Assembly (NCBI GenBank): GCA_028023455.1
Contig: JAQFVV010000027.1
Span: 10,601,845 to 10,665,844, forward strand
Source: Epiperipatus broadwayi
Taxonomy: Eukaryota; Onychophora; Udeonychophora; Euonychophora; Peripatidae
DNA length: 64,000 bases
Direction: 5' to 3'
The position numbers were made by a program, and so were the translations under genes. The notes under the pieces were generated by a model that did no database searches, had not been told where the DNA came from, and saw only the letters and a list, made by a program, of their open reading frames with translations. This document shows, piece after piece, positions 45,941 to 58,354 of the stretch; the stretch's first letter is position 1; each line of letters opens with the position of its first letter.

Positions 45941-47439
45941 CAAACTACTGACTTCTAGAGTAGTTTTTCCTTTTATGTCTTTTCTTTCCTTTTTTAGGAA
46001 ATAAAATGGCTTACTCATTTAAAAGTGGCTGCTTATTATTAATATTATTATATAATTATAATTGTGAAATTTTAAATTGAAGAAAATTATTATCACTTTC
46101 ATATGTATGCATTATTTTCTTAATCAGAATAGTATTTAAAATTGTCAAAAGCCCATTACATTTTGTATGTTAATATAAATTAACAGATTTACTGTGAATC
46201 GTTACTTTTTTGTTCAAGACACTTATTTTTAGAAAGGCCAAAGAAAAAACTCATAAACAAGACCTAACATGTAATATAGCCTTTTTATTATAGGATAAAG
46301 GGGTCTTCATTTGTCTGCCTCAGAGGAATAATTCCAAAGAGATAGTCTTAGTCATAAAGTTTTCCACTATTGTTGGAATGTGAGGGTTTGAATAGTTTCC
46401 TATATCTGTTTTTGCTCTCTAATTAGGAATATCCATTTACTGACCAATAATGAACAATTAGCTGCATTAGTTATAGATCATCTACCTAAAAGATAAATCT
46501 TTTAAGTCTAGTTGCAATCTGAAAGATTTTTAAAGTTGTAATCACTCACTCCAGTTTGACTCCAGATCCTGGGCATAGCAGGCAGTTGCTTTGCCAGTGC
46601 ACAATGCTACCTGCATTACAATCCTATCATCAATTTTTATTAGACATCAGAAGAATGGAGAGATGAATTTGGAGAGAACAGATTGTTTAAATTCACATCT
46701 ATATACTATTAAGAAAAATACATTTATATAAAAGAAGTAAAAAAAGTAAGATTTAAGTCTGTATTCCAAGTTTTACCTTTAAGTAAAAATAAATTAAATA
46801 TTTTTCAAAACTAGCATTTTTAAAACTTTTTTTCCTGCAAAAGCAGCCACTTGTAATCATTCTTCATACAACAACAAGTTTCTTACTATCTTTTAATCAT
46901 AATACGCAATGTTATTTAGCTTGATTATTTTGTTAAGAAATAAATGTAATAACTATCTATGTTGTACTCACCTGTATTAATTTGTGTGAAATGGGGTCAA
47001 TCTTCCGGATTAATTAATATTCATAAGTGCATTTTTTTTCTTTAACTGTCCATCATTTTTTTCTACTAATATTAAGAATATTTATCAAGATATTCAAGCA
47101 TCCAATTCAAGAAGAGATAGAACATTTATTTGTATTCCATCTATCTTTCTGAACAATGCTTGAAATTTCAAATAATTTTAATCAAATATAAATTCAAACT
47201 TTAAATCAAACATCTCACTTATTTATATTTTAATATTGTTTATTTCTTTTATGATGCATATAATCATCAATTTATTATTTCTTCCTCATAATAGCACTAA
47301 TTATCAGTTAATATATGCTCATACTAACATTATTTACTAATGTATGTTGGCTTTTTGTTTTCTTATCAATATATTTATATAATATTAATGTAACTCTTAT
47401 AAATGACTTAATTATCTTTCTTAATGCATTACCAAATCC
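45941..47439. other. No gene seen
   Basis: AT-rich sequence. The 83-residue frame at 47,315-47,566 is hydrophobic low-complexity sequence running into a foldback arm and is unlikely to be real. Confidence 0.5.
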
Positions 47440-47735
47440 ATATAATATTAATATCATCTATGTTCTTTATTACCTTTTACAATGCCTTTTTTACAACCCA
47501 CTATTGACATTTTCGATTGCCCCAGCAATCTTTTTCAAAACTTCTACTTATATTTCCAAACCTTAATCTTCTTCAGAACTTCTGTTTATATTTCCAAATC
47601 TTAACTGTTAGATTTGGAAATATAAGTAGAAGTTCTGAAGAAGGTTGCTGGGGCAATCGAAACCATCAATAGTGGGTTGTAAAAAAGGCATTGTAAAAGG
47701 TAATAAAGAACATAGATGATATTAATATAAATGAC
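47440..47735. mobile_element. Near-perfect foldback element with hammerhead-like relic
   Basis: TATGTTCTTTATTACCTTTT (47,459) through CGATTGCCCCAGCAA is mirrored at 47,643-47,725 with only a few mismatches. The left arm also has a short direct duplication (ACTTCT(A/G)TTTATATTTCC twice). On the plus strand CTGAAGA-A-GGTTGC-TGGG-GCAATC-GAA (47,635-47,661) has hammerhead-like order but an extra base and no stem I, so it is at best a relic. Confidence 0.75.
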
Positions 47736-49769
47736 ATTAAATTATTTAATTAAAGTATATCCTCCTCCCACTCTAAATATGCACCTTTTTAATAATTCTC
47801 ATATATATTTATATTCATATTTTTGTATGTGTTAATGTAAAGCATTATACGTTTTTCTTTACTGATATTGCAATAAGTCAATAATCAGTTAGTACTGATA
47901 TACCAACATGACGAATATGGATGTATATTCACCACGCTAAAAAGTTGGCAATTGCTTCCCTCCACTATTGTTATTCTCCCCATTTATGACATTGTTTTGC
48001 AATTTTTGTTTCTCTTTTTAACTAAATTAATTAATTACACTTTTTACTTTACTTTTATTCTTGAAGTGCATTGTCCAGTCTCATGCTACTTGCATGAACA
48101 GAAGAATTCTGTCCTAGTAGGTACATCTTAATTGAAAATTTCAGATTATATTCAACTGTCCTATGTTAGGTTAGATACCCTGGATTTCATAGTTTGTTCC
48201 ACTTTATAATGAATTATTAAAAATGTTAATGGAAGCACAAGATGTTCTGCATATCTATATTTACAATGATTCACTTGATTGCTTCTGCATTTATTTCATG
48301 TTAATTAGTCACTAATTATTCGTTTAAGTTCTAATGTATTAAAAATAAATGTCGAAAGTTTGGAGTAGAGCTTTTTAAAAACGGATCATTCCTTTGTATT
48401 ACTTATTGCAACAAATAAATATAATTTTAATAGATTTCATATCAATAGATTACTTTATCTATTATTGGACTAGGACGGACATTAGCATTATTCAAACTCA
48501 TGCATTTGCATGGAGTGGCAGTTTTTTTAAGAAGGGGAGAGGGCTGAAATATAAATGATAAAAATATTTATTCTTTCTCCAAACTTCAGGATGTCGTTAG
48601 TTAAATTTTTGCACTATCAAGATTATAATCATTCAAATTAATGTAGAATTATGTTGTATTTAATATTACGCCGTCAGTGTTAAGATCACGTAACATAATA
48701 GCAGAATACCTTTTATCTGGCATTTATTTCCACTTCTATTCTTGCCCGTAACTTGACCTTGATCTGAAGTTAAAAGCCAATCTAAAAATATTTTCAACGG
48801 TACTTTAAATGCGGAAACTGCCTTTTTCCAAGTGTCAGTTGCATAAAATATTTTTTTTAAAATTATTATTGAAGAATATTTTTTTAATGAATATATTTTT
48901 GATTCAAAGATTAAACGAACATGAGATAATTGATTAAGAATAAAACGTATTAATTAAATACAAAAAAAAAAATCGAATGCATAAATAAATTAGTTGTGCT
49001 GCGGTTATTAATAATAATACTTTTTTCATGTATTTATTAGAGTTTAGCTTTTAAAATAATTTTAATTATTTGAATAGCGGGGATAAAAGAAAACAATCAA
49101 ATGCAGAATAGCACAAACGAAAAACAGAAAATGATCAAAGCGGAGTTTGCTCAAATAATACTTAAAAACTGATTGTTTATATTTAATTTTTTTTAATTGC
49201 CTCCATTTAAAAATACATATATAGTTTTTGATTATAAATAATAATTAGTAACATTAACTAATGAAAATTCAGAATACTGATGTTTAGATTCATATCAGGA
49301 TATTTAAAACATTATTATTTATTTTTTGAAGGAAAAAGAGTGACATAATACATAGTTCTGGCCCTGTGTTAGTTCGTAAAATATTTACGCGTAAAACGTA
49401 AGCATTATGCATTCATTTGCTATAATATTATTGGCTAACTCAACTAGTACACGATTACTTAGACAGTAAAATAAAACTATAGCTTTGTTTAAATTTTTCT
49501 AATCAATCCCTTTAAGTGCATCTTCTACTGAAAAATATACTATAACAAAATTGTAATTTTTTGAATAATTTTAAACATAATGAAAAACTTTATATATCTA
49601 ACATCACAGATAAGTCAAATATTTTGATTTTTTTTTTTTCTTGTTGATATATATCTATTTCAAAATCAACTTTAAAGTCTATTTTATTTTCTTTAGAAAT
49701 GATGAAACAAAATCAATATAAAAAATCATTTAATACTTTACACAATGTATGATAAAACATGTGATGATG
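47736..49769. other. No gene seen
   Basis: AT-rich, without recognised coding, RNA or repeat features. Confidence 0.5.
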
Positions 49770-50010
49770 TGATATGATGTGAGGTACTGTAGCTTCTTCT
49801 TAAACGAACTCAAGAATCTCTCAGCAATTATGCCCAGTGACACCTGTTAGCCACTTTATTTTCCATTCCCCAGTCTATATTCTGCTCCATCCCATTTCCA
49901 CAACATAATCTTTGTCAACTCTACGGCCTTTATATCTAAATCCCCCTTATCTTTTCCCAAACTCAGCATAAAAACCAATAATCCACTTTCTGTATAATCA
50001 CTTTTTTTCA
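49770..50010 (-). pseudogene. LINE family C, 3' end fragment
   Basis: The minus strand reads GKDKGDLDIKAVELTKI then LWKWDGAEYR, matching KKDKGDLDIKMIEWT and the sequence after it at 57,985-58,060. GCTGAGAGATTCTTGAGTTC corresponds to ACTGAGAGATTCCTGACTCT at 58,130. It ends at a short ATG/ATC-rich repeat (about 49,755-49,770). Confidence 0.7.
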
Positions 50011-50396
50011 TATTTATAGCAATAGGAGCTCGCTACTCTCGCGCCATCTATAGTAAATAAAAGAGTAAGATAATCACTGCAACCTTACTATATATGCCAT
50101 TAAAAAGAAGATCTAGTCTAGTCTTACTTATTTCATAATAAGTATACTTTGAAGGATCACCACATGTGGGTGTGTGGCTTGTGTGGAGCACAGTTATACT
50201 TCGTCAACGAGAATGCCAAATTGCCACAATAATTAATAAAATTTGCATATAATTGAAAATGTCTAGATTTCCAAATCACTCCATTGTTATAAACATGTTC
50301 TGATTGCAAATATATTTTATTTAAACATAAAAGGATTACTTTTTTTACTTAATTTTGTGATAATTGTTTAAAATATACTAAATATTATATAGTCTG

Positions 50397-50500
50397 TCAA
50401 GCATTGGTGGTCGAGAGGTCAGTGACATTGCTTTACAAAGCAGTTGTCCCGGGTTAGCGGGATCGCTTCCCGGCTGATGTTATGACACATGAGAAAATAT
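50397..50500 (+). repeat. tRNA-derived SINE
   Basis: GTCAAGCATTGGTGGTCGAG (box A region), GCTTTACAAAGCAGTTGTC, then box B-like GGGATCGCTTCCCGGC and the tail TGATGTTATGACACATGAG, then a (TA)n run. Same family as copies at 9,575, 11,259 and 23,274. Confidence 0.85.
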
Positions 50501-50984
50501 ATATATATATGTATATTATATAGTCTGCAATTGCACCAAACCAAATAGATGGACACCATTTCATAGCAATAATTAATAAAATTATGTGTCAATGAAATGC
50601 TTAGATTTCTGAATCACTTTTAATTAAATATCCTAATTTATATAAAAATGTCACAATATTATTAATAATTTATTGTAAAATAAACTTATTTAAAAAATAT
50701 TGCCTCATAATAATTATGGTAATTCTGTAATATATTAGACAACAATGATATTGCGGTTATGTTTTCAAACATATTTTTTAATGTCTATATAGCTTATATG
50801 GTTTAATACAATGATAGAATATTAGATTCTGTAAAAGGACACGTTAATATTAATAATTTATTTAAAAATAAACTTATTTGAAAAATATTGTCTACATAAT
50901 AATTATAATGATTCTGCAATAATCACTTAGTCAATAATTATATTTATCAATTATATTTCAGAACTAATGCTTCAGATTGTTTAG

Positions 50985-51072
50985 TATAGTGTAGCCATAA
51001 AAGTACTCACAGCTAGAATATGGGGTAGTAGGTTCAATTCTGATGCTACCTTGAAATGTTTTTTTTTTCTAT
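50985..51072 (+). repeat. Possible second tRNA-derived SINE
   Basis: GTAGCCATAAAAGTACTC resembles a decayed box A region and GTAGGTTCAATTCTGATGC a box B region, followed after TACC by a T tract. The anticodon arm is not recognisable. Different from the other SINE family. Confidence 0.35.
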
Positions 51073-51200
51073 TACTGATATTATCTTCTTTCTTTAATAG
51101 AATATTATTATTATTTTTTACATTTTACTAATGTGTTTTCCTTGGATTTGGATTGGTTGTTTGTATTATTTATCCAAAAACTTCTAATCGATCTATAATA

Positions 51201-51225
51201 TTCATCATCATCATCATCATCATCA
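51201..51225. repeat. (CAT)n / (ATG)n 3' tail of the RTE element
   Basis: An ATCATC run of about seven units lies just after the minus-strand stop. RTE elements commonly end in short microsatellites instead of poly(A). Confidence 0.85.
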
Positions 51226-52725
51226 ACCATTATCAATCCACTGCAGGATGAAGGTCTCTCCAAGTTTAATCCATCTTCTCCGATCTTTAGCTTCTCTTCT
51301 CCACAACACCCCTGCACATTTTCTTATTTCATCCATCCATCTCACATGTGGTCTCTTTCTGGATCTTTTACAATCTCTTGGAATCCAGTTTAAAATTTCA
51401 ATTGTCCATCTATTATCATCTCTTCTAGCAATATGTTCAGCCCAACTCCATTTCAATCTTTTAATTTTTTTAGTAAGGACAGTAACACCTGTTTGTTGTC
51501 TTACCCATACATTGCGTTTTCGATCTCTTCTTGTTACTCCCAACATACATCTCTCCATACTCCTTTGAGTGGTCTGAAGTCTCTGTATTGCTCTTCTATT
51601 AAGTGTCCAAGTCTCAGATCCATAAGTAAGAACTGGTAAAACACATTTGTTAAAAACCATCCTTTTCAAACACATAGGCATATTTTCTTTTAGCATCAAG
51701 TTATTTCTAACCAAAAGCAAACTCCAACCAAGTTTAATTCTATGATTAATTTCCTCCATTATGTTTCCATATGTATTAATAATCTGACCAAGGTATTTGT
51801 AACCGTTAACTTCTTCTAATTCTTCATAATCAATCTTTATTTTCATATTTTGAGCAAATCGATTAAACATTACTTTCGTCTTTTTAACATTTATCTTTAG
51901 TCCTACTTTTCTACTTTCATCTGCTAACTCCTGCAACATTTCCTGCAGCTCTGAAGCATTATTTGCAAAAACAACTACATCATCTGCGAAATCTAAATGA
52001 CTTAAATACTCTCCATTTACTTTCACTCCTTTAGTTTCCCATTTTAATCCACAAAATACTTCTTGCAGCACTGCTGTAAAGAGTTTTGGAGATGTGGAGT
52101 CACCTTGTCTTACACCTTTCTCAATGTTGATTTTTCCAGTATCATTATGTAATCTAATTGTTGCTGTTGCATTTTTATAAATATTCTTTAAAATATGACA
52201 ATATCCTGGATCTATACCTTGATGATCCAATGCTTTAATCACTGAAGAAATGTGTATAGAATCGAATGCCTTTTCATAATCTACAAATCCAAAACATAAT
52301 GACAACTCATATTCATTTGTCCTTTCTATGACTTCTCTCAATACCTGGATATGATCTATTGTACTAAAACCACTTTTAAATCCAGCTTGTTCTCTTGGTT
52401 GGTAGAAATCCAAAATTCTCTGTAGACGAGTTGTAATTATCTTGGTAAAAATTTTATATAAAACTGATAAAAGGCTGATAGGTCTGTAATTTCTAATATC
52501 TTCTTTATCACCTTTTTTAAAAATTAATATTATTACTGCATTCTTCCAATCTTCCGGTACATCTTTATCATTTAGACATTTGGTATATAACTTTGCTAAA
52601 ATTGTTTCTATTTCTTCACCTGCTTCTTTTAATGTATCAATTATAATTCCATCATTTCCTGGAGCCTTTCCTTTCTTCATACACTTAATTGCATGTCTCA
52701 CTTCTTCATTTAAAATTCTGGGCAA
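51223..52725 (-). CDS. RTE-type LINE reverse transcriptase (intact frame, 5' part missing)
   Basis: A 500-residue open frame. The RT entry KAPGNDGIIIDTLKEA is at about 20-35, NYRPISLLSVLYKIF 79-93, motif A FVDYEKAFDSI (first catalytic Asp) 147-157, motif B GVRQGDSTSPKLF 204-216, and motif C LDFADDVVVFAN (catalytic Asp pair) 244-255. KYLGQI follows, then the RTE-type tail with LPVLTYGSETWTLN and WIPRDCKRSRKRPHVRWMDE. The frame ends in an ATG-type microsatellite, a typical RTE 3' end. All three catalytic aspartates are present. The endonuclease lies upstream in shifted frames, so the element as a whole is dead. It is the youngest LINE in the window; relics A1 and A2 are the same family. Confidence 0.85.
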   Translation of the reverse strand: MPRILNEEVRHAIKCMKKGKAPGNDGIIIDTLKEAGEEIETILAKLYTKCLNDKDVPEDWKNAVIILIFKKGDKEDIRNYRPISLLSVLYKIFTKIITTRLQRILDFYQPREQAGFKSGFSTIDHIQVLREVIERTNEYELSLCFGFVDYEKAFDSIHISSVIKALDHQGIDPGYCHILKNIYKNATATIRLHNDTGKINIEKGVRQGDSTSPKLFTAVLQEVFCGLKWETKGVKVNGEYLSHLDFADDVVVFANNASELQEMLQELADESRKVGLKINVKKTKVMFNRFAQNMKIKIDYEELEEVNGYKYLGQIINTYGNIMEEINHRIKLGWSLLLVRNNLMLKENMPMCLKRMVFNKCVLPVLTYGSETWTLNRRAIQRLQTTQRSMERCMLGVTRRDRKRNVWVRQQTGVTVLTKKIKRLKWSWAEHIARRDDNRWTIEILNWIPRDCKRSRKRPHVRWMDEIRKCAGVLWRREAKDRRRWIKLGETFILQWIDNG

Positions 52726-53570
52726 TTCTGAAGATGTAATAGATATAGGAGGTACTTGTTACTATATAATTCTTGATAAAAATCTTCTTCCAATTTCATG
52801 TCATCTCCTCTTTTTAGTAATAATTCCATCTTTTTTCTTATTGAGATATATAATTTCCTACCAATACCAAAATGTTGTTTAATATTTTTGAGACTTTTAT
52901 TTTCTTCTGCAGCTTTCCTTGCTATTTCACAGTTATACTTTCTTATATCATTTTCAACTCTTTTCCATACCATTTTACAAAATTCGAGATATTCAATTCT
53001 TTTTAATACATCATTTTTGTATATCTTCATATTCCTTCTTTTCTTCATAAATTCTCTAGTCTCAGTAGAAATTTTATTAGTCAATCGTTGCTTTTTCATC
53101 ACTAGTTATGTTGCAGATTTTAAAAGTGTATCAGTTATTTTCATATTAATTTCATTCAAATCTGAATCATGTTCAAAATCTCCTAACACTTGAAACCTAT
53201 TTGTAAATTCTAATTTAAATTCATTAGAATGTTTCTGAAGATTAGGAATATCAACTGTAAATATTGTTTTTCTTAATAATTTTTGCCTCTCTAGTTTTGC
53301 ATTAACATGTATCTTAATTTTACTAATCGATGATCACTTCCTGTGTTAAATTTATTAAGAACATTACAATCTTGAAATATGTATTTTCTGTTAGTCAAAA
53401 TATAATCCAATTCTGCTGTACCTTCATTTGGATGCTTCGATGTCCATTTCCTTTTAACATTTTTCTCAAAAAATGAATTCATAATATAAAGTTTTTCTTT
53501 TTCTGCAAACTCCACAAGTCTATGTCCTCTCTCATTTCTATTACCATAACCAAAATTACCTACAGCAATT
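52726..53570 (-). pseudogene. RTE element, endonuclease end and linker (frameshifted)
   Basis: On the minus strand, the end of the APE-type endonuclease is at 53,515-53,291: TAELDYILTNRKYIFQDCNV then GSDHRLVKLR. The S-D-H of this block is the catalytic signature of these nucleases. A 130-residue lysine-rich linker follows in another frame (53,102-52,710: KISTETREFMKKRRNMKIYK). At least two frameshifts separate endonuclease, linker and RT. The sequence stops matching near 53,570, so the N-terminal endonuclease is lost. Confidence 0.75.
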
Positions 53571-55289
53571 TCATCTTACGTAAATATATTTGGAAAACTG
53601 TTTTATGATTGCAGGCCTGCCACTGCTTTAAATATATAACAGCTCAAATTTGAAGAAGACAGATACATGCAACCAAGAAAACCCTAATTTTTAATAAAGA
53701 TGTGCACCAAAATATTTATTATTATCAAATTTGATTATATCGATATTTTTATGCCACTATTACATGTAACAACCATATACTGTAATATCATTTGAAAGCT
53801 CTTCTAAATATCACTCTATTGAAAAAGTGCATAAAACTTTTGTTATCTAGTGGAACAAAATCAAGTGTTTATTTTTTTTTTTAATTACCCAACATAGGTT
53901 AACATTAAAATAATGTGCAAATAGGTGTTAATGGCTTTTAAAAATTTATTGAATATACAATATAAGTATGAAAATTTAAAATATCAATCTGTATATAATA
54001 AATTATAGTTATTAATAGTGTAATAATATGTACGTAAATAATAGTGTATTGAAGGAATACAACTTTGTTAATGGAAAACATAAACATGTTTGTGCATGAG
54101 AGATTCTGAATGGGTTTTCAAACAAACTATTTTTACATATTTTTAGTAAATTATTGATATGTCAGTTAAAGTTGATCTAAATATTGATAAAGAAGTCTAA
54201 GATTTATGTGAGCCTTGTTATAATTATTGTATTCCAGAAAAGATCATGGATACAAACTGTTAAGTAAGGAATAAAGAAAAAGGACTGTCTTTTCGCCTTG
54301 TAATGGGGGATCAAGATGCAGGTGAAGCAGAGAAAGGATCATTGGACATCATATTCTTTCTATAGATAATATTTTTAGTAAGCAGGTATATAAACTAGAA
54401 GTAGAACTACTTATATAATATTAGAGCCAATCTGAGAGAAAAAAGGCAGGGACAGTGCAATGTTTTCATGTGTGTGTGTAGGGGGGAGGGGTCTGTTAAA
54501 TATAATAAAATACTTGGATACTTAAAAAAAAAAATTTACTTACAGGTATTTCCTACTATTTTTGCAGAATTGTCTAAAAAATAATATAAAAACTTTTGAA
54601 AGAAAAAAAATGTAAAAAAATTAAAAATTTCAAATTCAATAAATTTCTAGTTAAGTTTCTAAATAAATATTTTTGTTTTAAGGTATTATTTAAAAATTTC
54701 AAATTCAATAAATTTCTAGTTAAGTTTCTAGTTAATGTTTCAAAAATTATTTTTTTAAACATTAAATTATTTTATTTTAGTATGTTTTAATTTCTAGGTT
54801 TGTTTTATAGAAATAAATAAATAAAAGATGTAAAGTATTTATCAAACACGTTAAATGACTAAAGCCACATTTTCAAGTTTTTCTTGTGAAAATGCAGGGT
54901 AAAAATAATGTCTTTTAATGTTAAAACTTACAAAATTAAATATAACTTATAATTACAATATTGGTCAAAGTATAATAAATACAATAATATCAACAAAATG
55001 GAAAGAATTTTAATCCATTGTGCTACTTTTACATGTATTAAATAAATATAAGATATAATACAATATAGAATATCTTTATATAACAGCAATAATAGTAATT
55101 ATAATAATACACAAAAAAGCTTATTTTGGCAATTATTAATTTTTGCCCTTTTCGATGTGCTTCAACTAATTTACAAATGTGATCTATATTACATACATAG
55201 TGACATTTATCTGTTTATATAAACTTAACTATAATCCATTAAAACCATACAATATTTTTAAGGGACATAAAAAACAGATTGATATCACC
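53571..55289. other. Gene-free; one short tandem duplication
   Basis: AT-rich. AAAATTTCAAATTCAATAAA and TTCTAGTTAAGTTTCTA are repeated in tandem at 54,622-54,690 and 54,691-54,759 (about 69 bp). The frames on both strands there come from this duplication. Confidence 0.6.
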
Positions 55290-55304
55290 ATGTATGTAAT
55301 GTAG

Positions 55305-55809
55305 ATGTATAATAAATATGATGTAGTAAGAATTGTATGGGAAAGAGTGGAAGTATCAGAATTAAATTATGGTAATGATGCATTATGTGTTAGTAAAGGG
55401 GTGTTAGATTACTTAGAAAAAGTACAAAGAGAAGTAGGAAGACATGCATTAGATGCAGATGTGTGGATGGTAAAGGAAGCAATTCAGTGAGAGATGAAAA
55501 AAAGCAAAATAAAAATGGTCAGTAGATTGCAATTTATGGATAGTAAGAGAATAGCCAAAATAGTATTTAATTGGGTTATGAGTAAAGGACAGATAACAAG
55601 GTGGGTAAGAAAGGTAGTATGCTATTCAGAAGATTTAGATAAAGACTTTACATCAGTATACTTGTACAAAAGGTGGGGTGAATATGTTAGAAGAATTGTT
55701 GAGTGTTATAGTGGCAAAGAATGGGATAGAAGAATAGATGCATTAATAAAAAATAGGGAGTTGGAAAAATGGAGAACTAATATTGAGAGTAAAATGAGTT
55801 TAAATATAT
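55305..55809 (+). pseudogene. LINE family C ORF2, C-terminal half (part 1)
   Basis: Two frames separated by one stop read WERVEVSELNYGNDALCVSK, LDYLEKVQREVGRHALDAD and then KSKIKMVSRLQFMDSKRIAK. This helical region follows the RT in several LINE families (P-x-L-x-Y-G-x-D, then L-E-x-x-Q-x-x-V-G-R). It stops abruptly at MSLNI where a 1.9-kb insertion begins. The RT domain is not present upstream. Confidence 0.65.
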
Positions 55810-57684
55810 TGTAACAGACACTCCACTTCTTTTTATCACCGAGGGCACCACTATGCCACTTTCAATCTAGAAAAGTTGATTTACATTGATCAAAAAGTTA
55901 ATGATAAATATAAATGCTGCCATCTAGACTCAGGGAGAGAAAAAGATCTTAAACATTGTTCAGACAATTGAGGGACAGGACACAGAAACAAACATTAGTC
56001 AAAAACAATATAATATATAAAGTTTACTATATTTAAAAATATTAGTCAAAAGAAATATAAAAGTTGACCCAAATTCCACCACCTTGATTATTGGAGAGTG
56101 CAAGTGAGTATTGTAGCATTAAATACTTCAGCAGATAATTTTGTTTTTTCACTTAATTTATAAGGGATTATAATTTCTTTCTGCCAGCAATTTATCTAGT
56201 CTTTGATTTCTATTCTTTTTTATTTTGAGGTTTTTAATTAATACGATCTTGGACAGAAGTAATGAACAGTGCAGAATGATCTTTTCTTAAAACCCAGTAA
56301 AACATCGGGACATAATAAGGATAACATATGCCTGCAAACACTCATAAGAAGTCAATTTATGATCCTTAAGGTTACTTCCATATAAGAGAAGAGAAAAGAT
56401 TACAAATTTTTGCAATCAAAAGAAAATAAAATCTCTTACTTTATATAACATATAAGAAAAACAGAATTACATAATCAATAAATTGCCAGCCAAAAGATTT
56501 TGGGTATGCAGTAAATGGAAACACACATTAACTAAATTAATTTGAACTAAAATAGGAAACAGGTGAGATTAAAAAACTATTATGTACTAAAGCTTTTAAC
56601 AACAATTAATAATAATAATATAAAAAACAGTATATAATATAAACTCACAATACACTCTCTTCCAAAGACATTTAAAATAGAAAATCTTAATATAGTTCTC
56701 TAATATATATAATAAGAAAAAATATTTATAAATTAATTAATAATATTTAAATTATTACAAATAATTTATTATGATCCATATTTTTTTTGTATTAAGCTGA
56801 GACTTAAAGAGATTTAAACAAAGAGATTTATGCTTGATTATGATATAAAATGTTCATTTACCTTAGAGGCATGGCATAATGTCTGCTGATTTCTTTCAGC
56901 AGGATGCACAAAGTTTACTTCTAATAGAGTTCATTATGATAATTTTCAGTCTCCATATAAACTTGGCGGTGGTATGCAAAGGCAATCTTTAGGATTAGTT
57001 TCAAACTAGGCAATTAGGACATGTTCTTGAAGGCACAATTTCGAGCTCTGGAGTTAGTTAGTCTTTGGATTGGTTTAACACTGCATACTTATAGTCTTTT
57101 TCTCCAAGGATAACAGTCTTTGCATTCTGAATTGGTAGTGGATATCTCCAGCAATAAGTGTATACTCCTCCTTTTTTGTTTTTATTTTCTCAAATAATTT
57201 ATTGAGCAGATAGCCCAAGAAAACAGCAATTCACAATTGTCAAAAAGCAAATATCAAATCAGTCCTCCATGAAAAATCTAATAATTTGATCCCAACAAAC
57301 AGAGTTATTATCTGCTATTTTTATCACCCACCTCATCTTGATTACAAATTTAACCAGGGCTATTTTTTATCCCCCATGTAATCTTAATTAAAAACAAAAT
57401 CTAACCAGGGCTCTTATCTTTTGTAAACATTAATTAAATCTAAGTAAATGAAAAAATGTCTCAGCTTTTAAAATAAATTCAAACCAAAGCACAAAAAAAC
57501 TCCTAAATTAAAATGTTTTTACAATTTCCATTTATAATCAAGTATGTGTGTTGTGGCACATACTCTTAATAAATAAAAAAATAACAAAATTTTTAAATAA
57601 TTTTATTTTAAAGTCTTTATAATTATATATTTTAGTTTTGATTTCCCAACGTTTGCCTTTGAAGTGGGTAACATATCCAGTTCA
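55810..57684. mobile_element. 1.9-kb TG...CA insertion in LINE C (probable solo LTR)
   Basis: It starts TGTAACAGACACTCC and ends ATATCCAGTTCA. The flanks TATAT (55,805-55,809) and ATATAT (57,685-57,690) fit a 5-bp duplication. The LINE C frame resumes with IYRSKQNIGC directly after it. Terminal TG/CA with a 5-bp duplication is the signature of LTR elements. No second copy or coding region is seen, so a solo LTR is likely. Its length is close to the 1.87-kb repeats at 1-5 and 28-33 kb, but the sequence shows no clear similarity. Confidence 0.6.
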
Positions 57685-58225
57685 ATATATAGAAGTAAAC
57701 AGAATATTGGGTGTGAGTTAATTTGTGATAATAGAATAACAGTAGATTACTGTTTAAGGTTTGAACAGGATCATTAGCAATAAGGGGATATACACATAGA
57801 TAGAAAAATGTAGATGATTTAGTTTGGTAATTATGTAATTAAAGGCATGAAGAATATTAGGCATTTTTTAATTGAATGTAAATGCTTACAAGCAGAAAGG
57901 GTACAAATAATGAAGTTGTGGGAGAATAAATATAAACAAAGTGAGTATACAGAAAGTGAGTTCTTGGTTTTTATGCCAGGTTTGAAAAAAGATAAGGGAG
58001 ATTTAGATATAAAGATGATAGAGTGGACATAGATAATGTCGTGGAAATGGGATGAAGTAGGACAGAGAAAAATATGGAAAAAACAGAGTGGGGAATGAAG
58101 ATGGATAACATATTTCTCTAGGCATAGTGACTGAGAGATTCCTGACTCTAAGAAAGGAGTAAATACAGTGCATTGCATTGACAAGGGCAAAAATTAATAT
58201 TTGTCTAAAAGAACGTTTTTGTGCA
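57685..58225 (+). pseudogene. LINE family C ORF2, C-terminal end (part 2)
   Basis: IYRSKQNIGCELICDNRITV then three stops, then the 61-residue frame 57,847-58,032 with MKNIRHFLIECKCLQAERVQ. This is the H-F-L-x-E-C half of the LINE knuckle; the C-x-x-C half upstream is lost. KKDKGDLDIK is shared with 49,770-50,010. The 3' untranslated part runs to a CAT-type microsatellite at 58,226. Confidence 0.7.
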
Positions 58226-58234
58226 TCATCATCA

Positions 58235-58318
<84 letters not shown>

Positions 58319-58319
58319 A

Positions 58320-58354
<35 letters not shown>

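Noticed and set aside
50397-50500. A functional tRNA gene (Ser/Leu-like)
   Set aside because: The same block recurs with a common non-tRNA tail, so it is a SINE.
51248-51639. Plus-strand frames of 106 and 68 residues
   Set aside because: Antisense shadows of the RTE reverse transcriptase.
54574-54790. Frames on both strands at 54.6-54.8 kb
   Set aside because: They come from a 69-bp AT-rich tandem duplication.
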